DNA of 64,000 nt, from NCBI GenBank assembly GCA_949752735.1, contig OX457047.1:32817780-32881779 (forward strand). The letters are read 5' to 3'. The notes beneath the pieces are model-generated. The model saw nothing but the letters and a program-made list of their open reading frames with translations. It made no database searches and had not been told where the DNA came from. How positions within the stretch are numbered: position 1 is the first letter of the stretch; every line of letters starts with the position of its first letter. A program made the position numbers and the translations under genes. The stretch is from Lumbricus terrestris (Eukaryota > Annelida > Clitellata > Crassiclitellata > Lumbricidae). Positions 1-10,800 of the stretch are shown here, piece after piece.

Positions 1-357
1 TCGTATAGTACCGGGAGGGTCGAATACGAATAGTGAGTGGTCACGTGACATTTGCTTCTGCATATGAGGCTGCTGTAGCAAGTGTACGTGTAAACTGGCA
101 GAAAGATGCAAAAATTACATTAGTTAACTGTTGTTTGCTGTTAGTTTATGTAAGGTAAATTACTGAACTGAAATGTTTGCTCACACATGAAATTTGGAAT
201 GCTGTCTTTACACCAATTTTTTACACTATTCATATTAGTATTCGTATTCGACTGAATAGCCATAATCACATAAATTATTTGGTACGGCCATAATATACAT
301 CATCGATACACAACTACACATGCATAGATAAACATATTTATATTTATACATAATCTA

Positions 358-500
<143 letters not shown>

Positions 501-692
501 CTCTCTCAGATATCTCTGCACAAGACCTTGAAGACATGGCACCCATTCAATAGGTCCGTGGTGGCAAAGGATCTAATAATAATAATAATAACCAATCTAT
601 ACATTGAAACTGAGCAGGGTTGACGCCACATTCAGATCTTATGAAAAAAATCGAGTACATTTACATCACAATTTGTGAAAACAACATATTTG

Positions 693-940
693 AATACTTT
701 CTCACATACCGCGATGCCGACCATGCTACAAAGAGCATTCTCAGCGGTGGGTCCAGCTATCTGGAATGTCCTCCCTGCGGCTCTACGCTCGCTTGAGTCG
801 CTTCCCCGCAACTCTGCTGGCTCTTCCCATCGTATTCAAGACTTTTCAACCAGGCCTGGATTGGGAGCTGGGGGCACCTCAGGCTCCGAGTAAATCTTGA
901 AGGGAGCCACATAATTCTAAGTGATTGATTAATTGATTGA
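693..940 (+). pseudogene. L2/CR1-like LINE, C-terminal end plus 3' tail
   Basis: The plus-strand reading contains LQRAFSAVGPAIWNVLPAAL followed by RSLESLP. This is the standard C-terminal motif of L2/CR1-clade reverse transcriptases (RAFS..GP..WN.LP..LR). A stop at 891-893 follows ...GTSGSE. The 3' end carries a cttgaaggg-type tail and then a TTGA-type simple tail (gattgattaattgattga). It is 5'-truncated, as expected of a dead LINE copy. The terminal residues correspond to the VGSASE-stop end seen in sister copies at 17383 and 18292. Confidence 0.8.
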
Positions 941-1188
941 ATGTAAACGCATACTGGTATTTATTCAGATGCTCACGTCGTCATAGTTTTAAATGCAACA
1001 GGAACTTCCACAGCGTCGAAAAGCTTCTCACAAGTTCTATTGAACATGTGTCTAACTGTGTTTAGGCATAACAGTGCATGCACTTTAATCATGCAGAAAA
1101 CTTCCGACATGCGATAAAAGCAAACTGTGCTATACTGAAAGAGAGCACTCTGACAAGAACATCTGTTCTGGATAGAAATGTCGATTAC

Positions 1189-1240
1189 CTGAATGTTAAG
1201 CTCCAGATTTTTCCACTGGCAGAATCGGGTATATTTGTCG
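1189..1240 (-). CDS. GRK2: GRK2/3-type receptor kinase, coding exon 7 (RH/kinase boundary)
   Basis: The acceptor catatttcag and donor CAG|gtaatc frame 52 bases on the minus strand: one base completing serine, then 17 codons ending phase 0. The reading (S)DKYTRFCQWKNLELNIQ is the highly conserved motif that leads into the kinase domain of GRK2/3 (mammalian form DKFTRFCQWKNVELNI). The next exon should begin the glycine-rich-loop part of the kinase. I do not find it in bases 1-1188, so the gene continues off the left edge. Confidence 0.96.
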
Positions 1241-1539
1241 CTGAAATATGAAAGATTAAATCCGCAGTTGTAACAATAATAAACAAATTCAGTACGTTAG
1301 TTGCATCATATGCATCAGTTGCAAAAAATAAAAGATCTTAATCATCTGAGATAATTAGTTCAGCATCGTAAACAGGCAAAAAAGCTTCAACTGCTTTGAA
1401 ATCAATAATAATAATTAGAGCTACTGTAGAAAGAAGTCAGTGACACAGCACGAAGAGCCACTCTTTCTTACAGGTAAACTAGGGAACCAGACCAAGGAAA
1501 TGAAAATACCACGTTAAATGTTGTACATTTATATAGCAC

Positions 1540-1793
1540 CAGTGACGTAGACAAGGGGTTTCGGGGACTAAATCCCCCCCCACTGGCATGGGAATTTTTT
1601 TTAAAGTTTATTTATCCACTTAAATAAGAAAAAAACAATTGTTTGTAGTAGCACGTGTTTTTCCTACTTTATTCCCTTTGTTACTTTATTCCTTTTTATT
1701 TACTGTAATACTGTTGGGCTGGTGTCAGGAAGGGCATCCGGCTAGGCCATAAAAACCCAAACCCCCCATCATAAAATCCTGCCTACGCCACTG
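1540..1793. mobile_element. hAT-like MITE, TSD tatagcac
   Basis: The termini are CAGTGACGTAG and CTACGCCACTG, imperfect inverted repeats. The exact 8-bp direct repeat tatagcac lies at 1532-1539 and 1794-1801. An 8-bp TSD with a YARNG terminus is the hAT signature. C-rich and G-rich blocks lie inside each end. A stretch at about 1711-1745 (gtcaggaagggcatccgg) resembles a motif common in RTE-type LINE 3' ends and may be a nested fragment. There is no transposase. Confidence 0.9.
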
Positions 1794-1845
1794 TATAGCA
1801 CCCATAGATAATCTCATTAAACAACACAATTGCAACCTTAGTGGG

Positions 1846-1920
1846 GCTGGTGGCACATTGGATAACGTACTGGCATGAAGATCAGCGGCGCTGAGTTCAA
1901 TTCCCAAAGCCTCCGTTAGA
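1846..1920 (+). mobile_element. tRNA-like SINE head (fragment)
   Basis: It has an A-box-like block (tggcacattgg) and, about 35 bases on, a B-box-like gagttcaattccc, in tRNA spacing. No cloverleaf good enough for a gene could be drawn. It is probably the 5' part of a SINE that differs from the main family. Confidence 0.45.
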
Positions 1921-2159
1921 TAAACGTGCCATGTAGGCTGTAGCACCCTTGTATATCAGGCTGTCTGTTCTGTTAGTAGTTATATTAATATTAATTAAGA
2001 TAACTGCATAACTGTATACTGTAACCAGTTGCGGTCTGTCAACCAGATTATTGAATAAACGAAAATTATTATTATTAATCAGACTTCGTTGCAGCAGCAG
2101 CACTAAATAAATTTACAAATACATATTATAATGTAAGAAAAATGATAAATTGCAGATAC

Positions 2160-2221
2160 CTCTCTAAAAACTTGTCAAATATTCGCCCTCTTAAGGAATT
2201 CTTGATTTCAGTTAAATACGG
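2160..2221 (-). CDS. GRK2: GRK2/3-type receptor kinase, coding exon 6
   Basis: The acceptor catttccag and donor AG|gtatct frame 62 bases on the minus strand: 20 codons plus two bases (AG), leaving a phase 2 intron. The reading PYLTEIKNSLRGRIFDKFLE matches GRK2 [20 protein letters not shown]. It follows NIFE of exon 5 in register. The left-over AG joins C at 1240 to make serine, giving the conserved (E)SDK junction. The exon codes for the last helices of the first RH lobe before the kinase domain. Confidence 0.95.
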
Positions 2222-3620
2222 CTGGAAATGAAAAACAACACATGATAATAATTATGTGATCGACAATAAATAAATAAAACATCGACAAACACTGACCCAG
2301 AAACGTTATTATTATTATTCCTAAAAGAAGTGATGGCATACAGTATTACCAACCAAATTCGATTCTCATAAAAGCAAAAGTTCACAAATTTAATAAAATC
2401 AATAACAACTATAGGCAGCTGAATATAAAAATACTGTCAAATGCCCATGTGTTAGTATTCTAGAAAATACAAGCTTACAGGAAACATAGATAAAATTATC
2501 TAAGTTCCAACTTTCCAAGACCTTGTTTCGCTATATTTTAAAACTTCAACAAGGTTTTGGAATTAGGGCCTAGTATTCCAAAACAATTTTTATGCTAAAG
2601 CATAGATGTAAAGAAGTTAGACTAGCAGAAGCTACTACAGTCTGATACTGAGTCCAGATTGTTAGAGAACTGTTATGTAGTAAACATCTTCTAATGATTT
2701 CTCTTTACCACACAAATCCTTCTTATCTACATGTATTCATTCGTATAAAAATACGCACAAATAATTATATATGTATCTATACACATTTTGTATATGTGTA
2801 CATATATACATACAGTATATATTTACACATGACATATATTTATATGTAGTATAGGCTATGTGAGTGTGCGTTTGATGTTGTGTTGCGTAGGTAAATCCTA
2901 GTTAATTGGAAGTGATTTAAACTGCAAGAACCATGCTCCAAGATATAATTATTTTAAAATATGACCCACAATGAACTGGCATAATAACTCGGAGCTACTT
3001 AATCTAACGTTTTGTTGCCTAAGATGTTGGATACGATGCTCGGTCTAATCAATAAGCAATAGTCCAACTGGTGTCATTAAACTCTAATGCAGAATAAACA
3101 CAAAACAATATTAAACAGATAATGAGATTTGCACGATGTTATTTCATTCGCAAGCAATTGCAATTTAGGCCCCAACACCTGAGCATTACAATCCGAAAAC
3201 TAGATATGGAGGCCCAAAGTCTAATGAAAAGACATCCAAAATGAAACTGCATAATGGAAATTCGAAAAACTAAAATAAATTAAATAAATAAAATAAACTA
3301 AAACGAATAACCAAAACAAGCACTGGCTGAAACAAAAAGGTTTTTCGTCAAAGCAAAACTTATGAAAACTAAAACAAAGACATGGAAATGAAAAGGACAA
3401 GAAACGTGTTTCTGAATAGCAATCTGCAATGCTGCTGTACATTGTATAAATTCTGATTGACTGTGATGAAAACCAGACTTAGAAAGAAACGATATATAAA
3501 AAGGATGGTTGAACAAAACCAGATCCAGCGCACCAAAGTCTGATCAAGCCGGATAAAAAAATGTCAGAATATACAGTCTACGAGCAAAATCACCAGATGA
3601 AATACTTAAAACCACTAGCT

Positions 3621-3806
3621 GATGATGATGATGATGATGATGACGACGACGATGATGAGGATGATGATAACGACGACAAGGACGACGACGACAATGACAG
3701 ATGATGACAATGATGATGATGATAACAACGGCTTGACGACGACGATGATGATGATAACGACAACGAGGACGACGACAATGACGACGACGAAAATGATGAT
3801 GATGAT
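3621..3806. repeat. (GAT/GAC)n trinucleotide repeat, imperfect
   Basis: About 190 bases of GAT, GAC and AAC triplets read as poly-Met/Thr/Asp or poly-His/Ser in different frames. No coding evidence. Confidence 0.95.
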
Positions 3807-4006
3807 ATGGAAACCAACAGTTCCTACGGTGCCTTAACACAGTAGGCCTACATGTTGTTACAAGGATGCCTTAACAAATCCACGCTTCAAATAAAATGCT
3901 CCAAGAATAAATCAATTCCAAAACTGAGACCATAATGTAAGTCGTTAATCTCTGCTGAGTCTCAGGGAACCTGATATAAGATATTTGAGAGAAATCAAGC
4001 AACTGG

Positions 4007-4128
4007 CATAGGCGCAACCACCCTATGAAACCCACGGGGCACGTTCCCCCAACTTCTGAGAGGCTTGGAACGGTCCCCCTCCCAACTTTCGACGAGAAGC
4101 TTGGGACGGTCTCTCTCAACTTTTGCTA
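4007..4128. mobile_element. Truncated copy of the CATAGGCGCAACCAC repeat family
   Basis: It begins CATAGGCGCAACCACCC and continues with blocks of cccaacttt spaced by cggtcccc. The same start and the same cccccaactttt blocks occur at 63869-64000, and the inverted end occurs at 4877-4916. The second end is missing here. Confidence 0.65.
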
Positions 4129-4398
4129 CCGACTGCTGCTAATAGTCGTTTTAATATAGGCTATACATGCAGATTGGCATAATTATTAAGAACGTAATTT
4201 CTCAGCATTATTAAAGGCCGAGTCAAGAGCGTTTTAATCCTGCATATACATCTTACCCAAAAGTGTTGGCGTCTCAAAGAGCTTGCATGCAAAATTGTTG
4301 ATAAGTGTGCATCACGGTAACTGATCTTTGGTAATATTAAGTGACTCTTGAGTCTTGACTTTCGTTCAGTAGGCCTATTTTCGCGCCTGGTTTGAATA

Positions 4399-4562
4399 CA
4401 GTGGCGTAGCCAGGAATTTTTCATCGGGGGGGGTTTATGGCCGGAAACCCTATTTTTTGCTATTTTTTCTTACTTAAGCGGAAAAATAGCCTTAAAAAAC
4501 CTTGTTTTCGGAGCCAATGGGGGGGTTTTAACCCCCAAAACCCCCCCTTGCCTACGCCACTG
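4399..4562. mobile_element. hAT-like MITE, 164 bp, TSD tttgaata
   Basis: The termini CAGTGGCGTAG and CTACGCCACTG are perfect inverted repeats, flanked by the exact 8-bp duplication tttgaata (4391-4398, 4563-4570). The interior is G-rich on the left and C-rich on the right, so the element can fold back on itself. Confidence 0.95.
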
Positions 4563-4727
4563 TTTGAATATTTGTCTTTTCAATGCAAAATACCAGGCCA
4601 TTTGCAGTAAAATGTGCCAGAAATCATCAAAATATGCATATAGGATTCATTTAGTTAGGTTTTGCCCAATTGTTTTTTATTCTTACTGTTTTGTTACTGT
4701 GGTAACATAAGCTATGTCTACATCATG

Positions 4728-4916
4728 GGCGTAGACTTAGGGGGACAGCAGGGACGGTCACCTCCAAAGTTTGTGTTACAACCATGATCTCAATCTGAAA
4801 TCGTTAGGGCTTCTTGCTTTCCGCAATCATGGCTTCACACGCTTCGCACTCGCTATTATTACTCCCACTCGGAATTTTTATTTGGTATCCCCAACTTTTA
4901 GGACGTGGTTGCGCTT
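4728..4916. mobile_element. Possible member of the CATAGGCGCAACC family
   Basis: The right end (aacttttaggacgtggttgcgcttatg) is the reverse complement of the family start. The left end CATGGGCGTAGAC is a weak inverted match. No target duplication was found, so the left boundary is tentative. Confidence 0.4.
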
Positions 4917-5590
4917 ATGGCAGCTGGGACATGCTGTGCAGGGTATTCAGCCGCAGTTGGTTCAGATCAGTCTGCCTATAATCAACTGGCATTGACATTA
5001 CACTGTTTACACTGTAGCTGTAGCACAGCACATCTAATAGCCTATCTCATGGGGATAGCTGCATGCCACCAGATTTCTCAGAATGCTTGGCCTCAAAGCT
5101 CCAGATGCAATGATCCACAACACGACCAAGCGAAAGTAATACCTTAGGCTTATATCAAGTTATCAACAGTGCTTAATTACCAGCAGGTGATAACAGGCTG
5201 GAAAAACCAGTGTAGGTTTCTCTATCTAATATGTATCATCATTGGGAAGAATGACGACCTATTGCCTTAAATTGGCAATACTTAGGCCTACTGACTGCAG
5301 AACTGACGGCTTGTTTTGCTAACCCAGGGTAGTTTCACATCTCTGTGTCTAATTGTCCACATAGCTGTAGCTGATAAAAAAAAACAGTGCATGAAACACG
5401 GAAAAAGCTACTCGAGACGTCAATGAAGACTCTACCTACCGGCCGACTCTGCTGACATTCAGAGCCATGGATGAATTTTAGAAGCATATCTATAGGGCTT
5501 TTGTAAACTTAACCTGCTCATCTGGCGTTGTCTTCTTGGCTATGCTCCGGTCTATTTTTAAAATTATTTTTTCATTTATTTCTCCATTTC

Positions 5591-5705
5591 TATAGTGCCC
5601 CCTTCTCAGAGGTGCTCCCAACTACAGCGCGGATGCTGCATCGGAGTTTCACGCCTAAGCGCATAAGCAATTGCAAGTGAAGGACTTGCTCAAGGTCCCT
5701 ATGCA
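5591..5705 (-). mobile_element. SINE, 3' part, truncated
   Basis: This is a minus-strand copy of the main SINE: the tail gcgctata region, then the body (gctgtagt, cggagtttcacg, caattgc, aggacttgc). The tRNA-like head is absent. The break adjoins the hAT fragment at 5706. Confidence 0.8.
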
Positions 5706-5981
5706 AACAATTTTTTGTTTCAAAATTATGATAACAAAAACTAATAAGTCTAACATAAACATATTGCAAGCATGGTGTAGTATGTGTGTCTAATTATATG
5801 TTGTGAAAGAAATAAATGACGATGCTGTTGATGTTACAGCATTAAAAATCGTTGCTAAACAACGAAAGATGGACACAAAGTCCATAAACTCAACGAAAAT
5901 GTATATTTCTGGAATTTTTCGCATACCCTAACCGCCTGGTGTACCCCCAGGGGTACGCATACCACAGTTTGAGAACCCCTG
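5706..5981. mobile_element. Truncated hAT copy, right end only (CAGGGGTTCTCAAAC family)
   Basis: The sequence runs parallel to 14450-14718 (shared blocks: acaaagtccataaactcaa, tatatttctggaatttttcgc, gtacccccaggggtacgc) and ends agtttgagaacccctg. The left TIR is missing. Confidence 0.85.
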
Positions 5982-6149
5982 TGTTAAACGCAACTCTGTA
6001 ATTAACAGAACTCAACCACATTAAAATGACAGGCAATGACAGTGCATGAGTACAAACAAGATAATTTCGTATCCATACAAAGTAGTGACTGTGTAGCACC
6101 TTTGTTTATGAAAATAATCGACATCCAAAGCGTCGTTAGCGCATCTTAC

Positions 6150-6236
6150 CTCAAATATATTTGCAGGTAGATGTCGTGTTTTCTGTGCCACCATGAGCGC
6201 CTCGTGAACCAGGTCTATTGCTTCCTTGGAGTAGGT
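6150..6236 (-). CDS. GRK2: GRK2/3-type receptor kinase, coding exon 5
   Basis: These are 87 bases (29 codons, phase 0 at both ends) on the minus strand between a strong acceptor, gtctctctgtag, and donor GAG|gtaaga. The reading starts TYSKEAIDLVHEALMVAQKT and ends RHLPANIFE. It follows LLSQSH as GRK2 PFSK...DLFQ follows LLACSH. The YSKEA start and the P-x-x-(L/I)-F-(Q/E) end are family-typical. By my alignment the segment is four residues longer than in mammalian GRK2 or Drosophila Gprk1. The extra residues fall at about MVAQ, between two RH helices. Confidence 0.93.
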
Positions 6237-6624
6237 CTACAGAGAGACAGACAACAAATCCACTCGTCAGGATTAACCAGGGCTGAAAAAAGTGACCCGG
6301 GTCCATCCGGGTATGCGACCCGTCATTGATTTTCGCGACCTGCATTTAGCCGGATCACGTGTTCAAGATTTAGGCCTATAATATGCATTCATCACATTTT
6401 CGTGTATCATTTAGAATGTTACCTCCCAAAACAATTCAAACAAAGCTGAAACATTTATTAAGCCTGATTAGATCCAGCATCAAGACAGAACAACCTGGCA
6501 AAGATGAGACATAGCATCTAATCTGAAGACTAAAACCAGTTCCCAATAATGGTGTTCTTTGCCAGTTCCTCTGGCCATCAAGGGAATACAATCTCTAGGC
6601 CTATACTCTGTTTTCTATTGCTTT

Positions 6625-6905
6625 CCTTATGAGTGGGGGGTCAATCCGGCCATGCCCTCCCCATTTAGAAAATTCTTTATTTCCCACCAGCCATTTTGGC
6701 ATGGAAAGTGGACATGTGCCCCCATCAGTTCGGCAGACCTTTACAAAAGTAGTCTATGATTACTAAAAAAAAGGTCGTCAACTTTTTCTGGCGGATATTT
6801 TCCGTCAGATTTTCCAGCGACTAAAGATGAAATTTATCCTTGCCCAATTGCCCAAGACCGACAACTTTGGGCCCCCCACTTTGAAACGTTCTGGATCCGC
6901 CACTG
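6625..6905. mobile_element. hAT-like MITE of the GGATCCGCCACTG family, left end degraded
   Basis: The right terminus ggatccgccactg and internal blocks (aatccggccatg, atttagaaa-ttctttatt, gattactaaaa-ggtcgtcaac) match the element at 43388-43710 in inverse order. The left TIR and target duplication are not recognisable. Confidence 0.7.
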
Positions 6906-7497
6906 TGAGCACATCACAAGAGTAACTGAGACACTAAAACTGCAGCAGGTCGTGAATCAACAATCATGCTGTTCCCTTCAAAAGCTAAAAAACAGATTCA
7001 AAGCCGAGCGACTGCATGGTACCAATTTAACAAATGAAACGCATATATGCCGCACGGGAGTTTACAACAGAAGCACCGCTGACAATTCCCTTTATACGTG
7101 GCTAAACTTTGTCCTGCTTCTTCAATACAATGCAATATGGCTGCTTCCAGGTAATTCCATTATCCCTAAGACAGTTCTCTCGTTTCTTCCTGACGTGTAA
7201 CTTTCTGTCTTCTATTCATTTTGTCATATCCACGAGTCAGTGACCATAATGGAAAATTCTCCACAGGAAGCCATCTACCGTCTGTCCTGGGTTACAACCA
7301 TGATCTGGAATTGTAATGGACTACGCGACTTCGTCTTTGAGGAAGACTGCATTGGATATTAATGCACTGACACAGAGTTGATGTGGAGATGAGAGAAATT
7401 GAAACGATTTATGCTTATAATTAAAAAATCTTAAACTTTTCCACACAGCATTCAGGATTCAAATTCTGGCATCATTGCACCTAAGGTCCACTCAAGA

Positions 7498-7713
7498 CAT
7501 CATCATCATCATCGACGTCGTCGTTGTTGTTGTCATCACCGCCGCCAGCACCACCACTATCATCATCCTCCTCCTGCTCCTGCTCCTCCTCCTCCTCCTT
7601 CTCATCATCATCATCTATTATGCATTATTGCAATGCATCATTATTATAATGCATCACTGTGATGCACTATTATTATTATTTAATATTATTATTATTATTA
7701 CTATTATTATTAC

Positions 7714-7773
<60 letters not shown>
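7498..7773. repeat. (ATC/ATT/CTC)n trinucleotide repeat
   Basis: About 275 bases move from ATC through CTC to a long ATT run, with three short blocks of gcattattgcaatgcat-type sequence inside. The poly-Ile and poly-Leu open frames are artefacts. Confidence 0.95.
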
Positions 7774-7967
7774 GCATAATGTATCAATCAATAGTGCTGA
7801 GCAATTGTGAGTAAGGTTGCTCATGATCCCTACACAGCAACAGCCTTGGAGTAGACTTAATCCCATGATACCCTTAGCACCACCAACTCACAGCATTATC
7901 CAATGAGACAGTTCAGCTGATCTTAGAAACTACCGGTATAGTAGGTTAGCAACTGTGAGTCAAAGTT

Positions 7968-8090
7968 CATTCATTAATTAATTCATTCATTCACTACAAG
8001 GATTTATATGGGGCCCCTTCAAGGATACTATTTAGGAGCGCTCCTGACCCACCCTTGGCTACAGAGTACAGTCTTAAGTTGGACAATGAG
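7968..8090 (-). pseudogene. L2-like LINE 3' end, antisense copy
   Basis: The minus-strand reading over 8078-8028 is LKTVLCSQGWVRSAPK then stop. It matches LKTVLFSRGWVGSASE-stop of the copy at 17383-17460. The 3' tail (cttgaagggg...ccatataaat) and an ATGA simple tail follow leftward. Confidence 0.8.
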
Positions 8091-9499
8091 TATGAATTTC
8101 ATGACTTTCAATTATCCAAACCTGGTCCATGTAATGTCAAAAGGATGCCGCTCCATGCATAGTTTAACACTTAAAACTACGGAAAGCATAAGTCTTCCAG
8201 TTGCTTTTAGCACATATGCCCGACATTAAAGTCCTAACTGCATGTTCCCAAACTGCTAAATTGCTAGCAGCATGCTACTCAACATGACTTGTCTCACTTT
8301 AACTTTCAAACCGTTTTCGCTAACTAGAGATAACACCGCATGACCTGTACGCTGGTACCCTGCTTCCAGTATCAGTCCCCTTAACTGACACAAATGTTCG
8401 CGGTGGCCTTTCTTGCTTACAGTCTGAGACATGGCGGTTGTTAGCCAATTAAAGGGCGTCCATTCAACACCCCCCATTAAATGCATTCATTCGCTTTTTA
8501 TGGTGAGGCAAATTTGTACGGATCTGAGTGGAGTTTTGTTATCTGTAATGAGTTGAGCGCATGAAAAAAGTAGAAAACAGTAAAAGTCAGCAAGCTTATA
8601 TTATTATAGGTATCAGAGTATGTCTGACAATGACCAGTGTCATATTCAGATGATATTCAACTTAAAAGAAAACTCAAAGTCATTCATTTAGCGCTATGAT
8701 GAGCTTGCCAACTGATATGCTATCAGAAGCAAAATGGAAATTACTGGGCTACAGTTTCATAGTCTGAGAACTCAAATGCATAATTTCGTAAATCATCAAT
8801 GCCATCCCTTGAGTAATCAATATAATCAATATTATAGCATTGTATAAGAAATCAATGGCATCCTATTATAAGATATCAATGGCTTAATTCGAATTTACAA
8901 TCGAGAACCAAGCATCATGTCAATTGGCTTCGAACCTGAACATTACAGACTTCATCAGCTAAGCTCAGGTTTATGGCACCACGTATACGACCTTTTTCCC
9001 CTGCATGCTCAGGTCTTCCGGTACAGATAGATAAATACTTGGCTTCCTGACACCTCTGTGTGTCCTTCCTCATCCACGTTTTCCACATAGGCAATCATTC
9101 AGACGGCTATACCCTTTCACCGGCTTCTGACTTTTTGCCCTCTCAGAATTATCGCTCTGTTGACGTCATTCAGCACTCAGCATTTGTCTGGTGGCCTGGG
9201 CTCAGCTTTGGGGAGTATAGCGCTTTAGAAATTATTAGGAGGCTACGATAAATATTCGTTTCTGCCTTCAGACTTGTCCACGACATCATCAATTTCTTGC
9301 GAGCAATCGATACAGAGACCAAACACGACCAGGCACACAAAAAATGACGTAATCAATTGGCATTCCTTATTTTTCTTTAGTCTATGATTTAAACAAGTCT
9401 GGCTGCTGCTAGACTGTCAGGTTCAGGAACAGAATTCATATTTTTTAATGACGGTAATCAATTGTTTAGAGCACCAAGCATGTACGGATTGTACAGTAA

Positions 9500-9548
9500 T
9501 GCCAAGCGCCTTTGTAAGATTCCTGTTAAGGCGCTATATAAATGGTCT
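9500..9548 (+). mobile_element. L2-like LINE/SINE 3' tail, solitary
   Basis: The short gcgcctttgtaag...ggcgctatataaatg sequence is the terminal motif shared by the LINE and SINE copies in this window. Confidence 0.55.
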
Positions 9549-9630
9549 AATATACATATACAAGACCAAGAGTATAGTTAAGAGTTGTGTCTGAGGCAGT
9601 AACTGTGTATAGTTATACAGTTTGTACGCG

Positions 9631-9840
9631 CACTTGTTATAGCGCCACTTCAATTTTTTCTACTCAGAAGTGCTCCAGACTACAGCGCGGATACTGCATC
9701 GAAGTTTCACGCCGAAGCGCTGAGCAATTGCGAGTGAAGAACTTGCCCAAGGTCTCTACGTGGCAGCTAGTGGTGAATTTGAACCTGCAACCCTCCAGCC
9801 GCAAGTCAACGAACACATCCACTACACCACCGCACCCCAC
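9631..9840 (-). mobile_element. tRNA-derived SINE, near full length
   Basis: Read on the minus strand it has the head gtggggtgcggtggtgtagtg (A box), a degenerate B box (ggttcaaatt), the central block gggcaagttcttcactcgc, the block ggcgtgaaact, and the LINE-like end tctggagcacttctgagtag followed by the gcgctata tail. Confidence 0.9.
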
Positions 9841-10140
9841 AAATGAACCTGACAGTGAACCGGTTACAATTGCTAACCATTGTCGATGCGAGTGCGGTGG
9901 ACTACAATTGCCAAAAAGATCATGCGGGTCAAGTGACCATAGTGGACGGAGAGAAGTGGCCGAGGTTAGCAACTGATAAGGTCACAAAAAATACTCAGAC
10001 GTCCAAACCATTATTATAATGATTTCGATATTAATACGACTCCGATGCTATTGCTTTGATGCAAAGACTCTTGGCGCTGATACCGAGCAGCATAGAGACT
10101 CTTTGTCGATCAATGATGATTCTGAATGGGAGGCACTCAC

Positions 10141-10242
10141 ATGAGATTGAGAAAGCAGTTCCTTCATGATGAACTGGTCGTAGACATCCTTTCCGGCCTT
10201 TATTCTCTCTTCATCCGTCTCCAGGATCTCAAACTTTTTTAT
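10141..10242 (-). CDS. GRK2: GRK2/3-type receptor kinase, coding exon 4 (G-alpha-q contact helix)
   Basis: These are 102 bases on the minus strand, exactly 34 codons, between acceptor gatttcag and donor CAT|gtgagt. Both introns are phase 0. The product starts IKKFEILETDEERIKAGKDV and continues YDQFIMKELLSQSH. It follows directly from FYEE of the previous exon, as in GRK2 (EEIKKYEKLETEEER...FDSYIMKELL). The helix DQFIMKELL corresponds to the RH-domain surface that binds activated G-alpha-q in mammalian GRK2. At the published contact positions I see K for R106, Y for F109, and conserved D110, M114 and L118, so that binding is plausibly retained (inference). A tetranucleotide repeat starts about 90 bases away in the intron. 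Confidence 0.96.
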
Positions 10243-10334
10243 CTGAAATCCATGTTAGAATTTTAATGCAGGAAGCTACACTGACAAATTATGTCACCCA
10301 AATGAGTGAATGATGCAGTGCCAGATGGGATGGA

Positions 10335-10601
10335 GAAACAGAAAGACAGACAAGCAGACAGACAGACAGACAGACAAACTGACAGATAAATCGATAGATG
10401 GATAGATATACAGACAGACAGACAGATAGACTGACTGACAGACAGGCAGACTGACAGATAAATCGATAGACGGATAGATATACAGACAGACAGACAGATA
10501 GACTGCACTGACAGACAGACAGGCAGACTGACAGATAAATCGATAAACGGATAGATATACAGACAGACAGACAGACTGACTGACTGACTGACTGACTGAC
10601 T

Positions 10602-10644
<43 letters not shown>

Positions 10645-10800
10645 TGACTGACTGACTGACTGACTGACAGACAAATGGATAGATGAACAGATATACAGAC
10701 AGACATATGCATGGACAGACAGACAGACAAACAGACAGACAAAGAAACAGACAGATGGATAGAAATACAGACAGATATATATAAACAGACATGCATAGAG
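10335..10800. repeat. (GACA/GACT)n tetranucleotide tract with a 72-77 bp super-repeat
   Basis: GACA and GACT units dominate. A longer unit beginning actgacagataaatcgata recurs at 10378, 10450 and 10527. All long Ser-Val-Cys-Leu open frames here come from the repeat. Confidence 0.95.

Larger units (their letters stand above)
1241..2159 (-). other. Intron 6 of the GRK2-like gene
   Basis: It contains one complete hAT-like MITE (1540-1793) and a tRNA-like SINE head near 1846-1920. The rest is AT-rich with no recognised feature. Confidence 0.8.
2222..6149 (-). other. Intron 5 of the GRK2-like gene
   Basis: Bases 2222-3600 are AT-rich without recognisable features. They are followed by a GAT/GAC repeat, several MITE-type elements (4007, 4399, 4860), and a SINE fragment abutting a truncated hAT copy (5591-5981). 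No further exon was seen. Confidence 0.75.
6237..10140 (-). other. Intron 4 of the GRK2-like gene
   Basis: It holds a truncated MITE (6625-6905), a trinucleotide repeat (7498-7773), an antisense LINE end (7968-8090), a LINE-type tail (9500-9548) and a full SINE (9631-9840). Bases 8230-9480 have no recognised feature. Confidence 0.75.
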
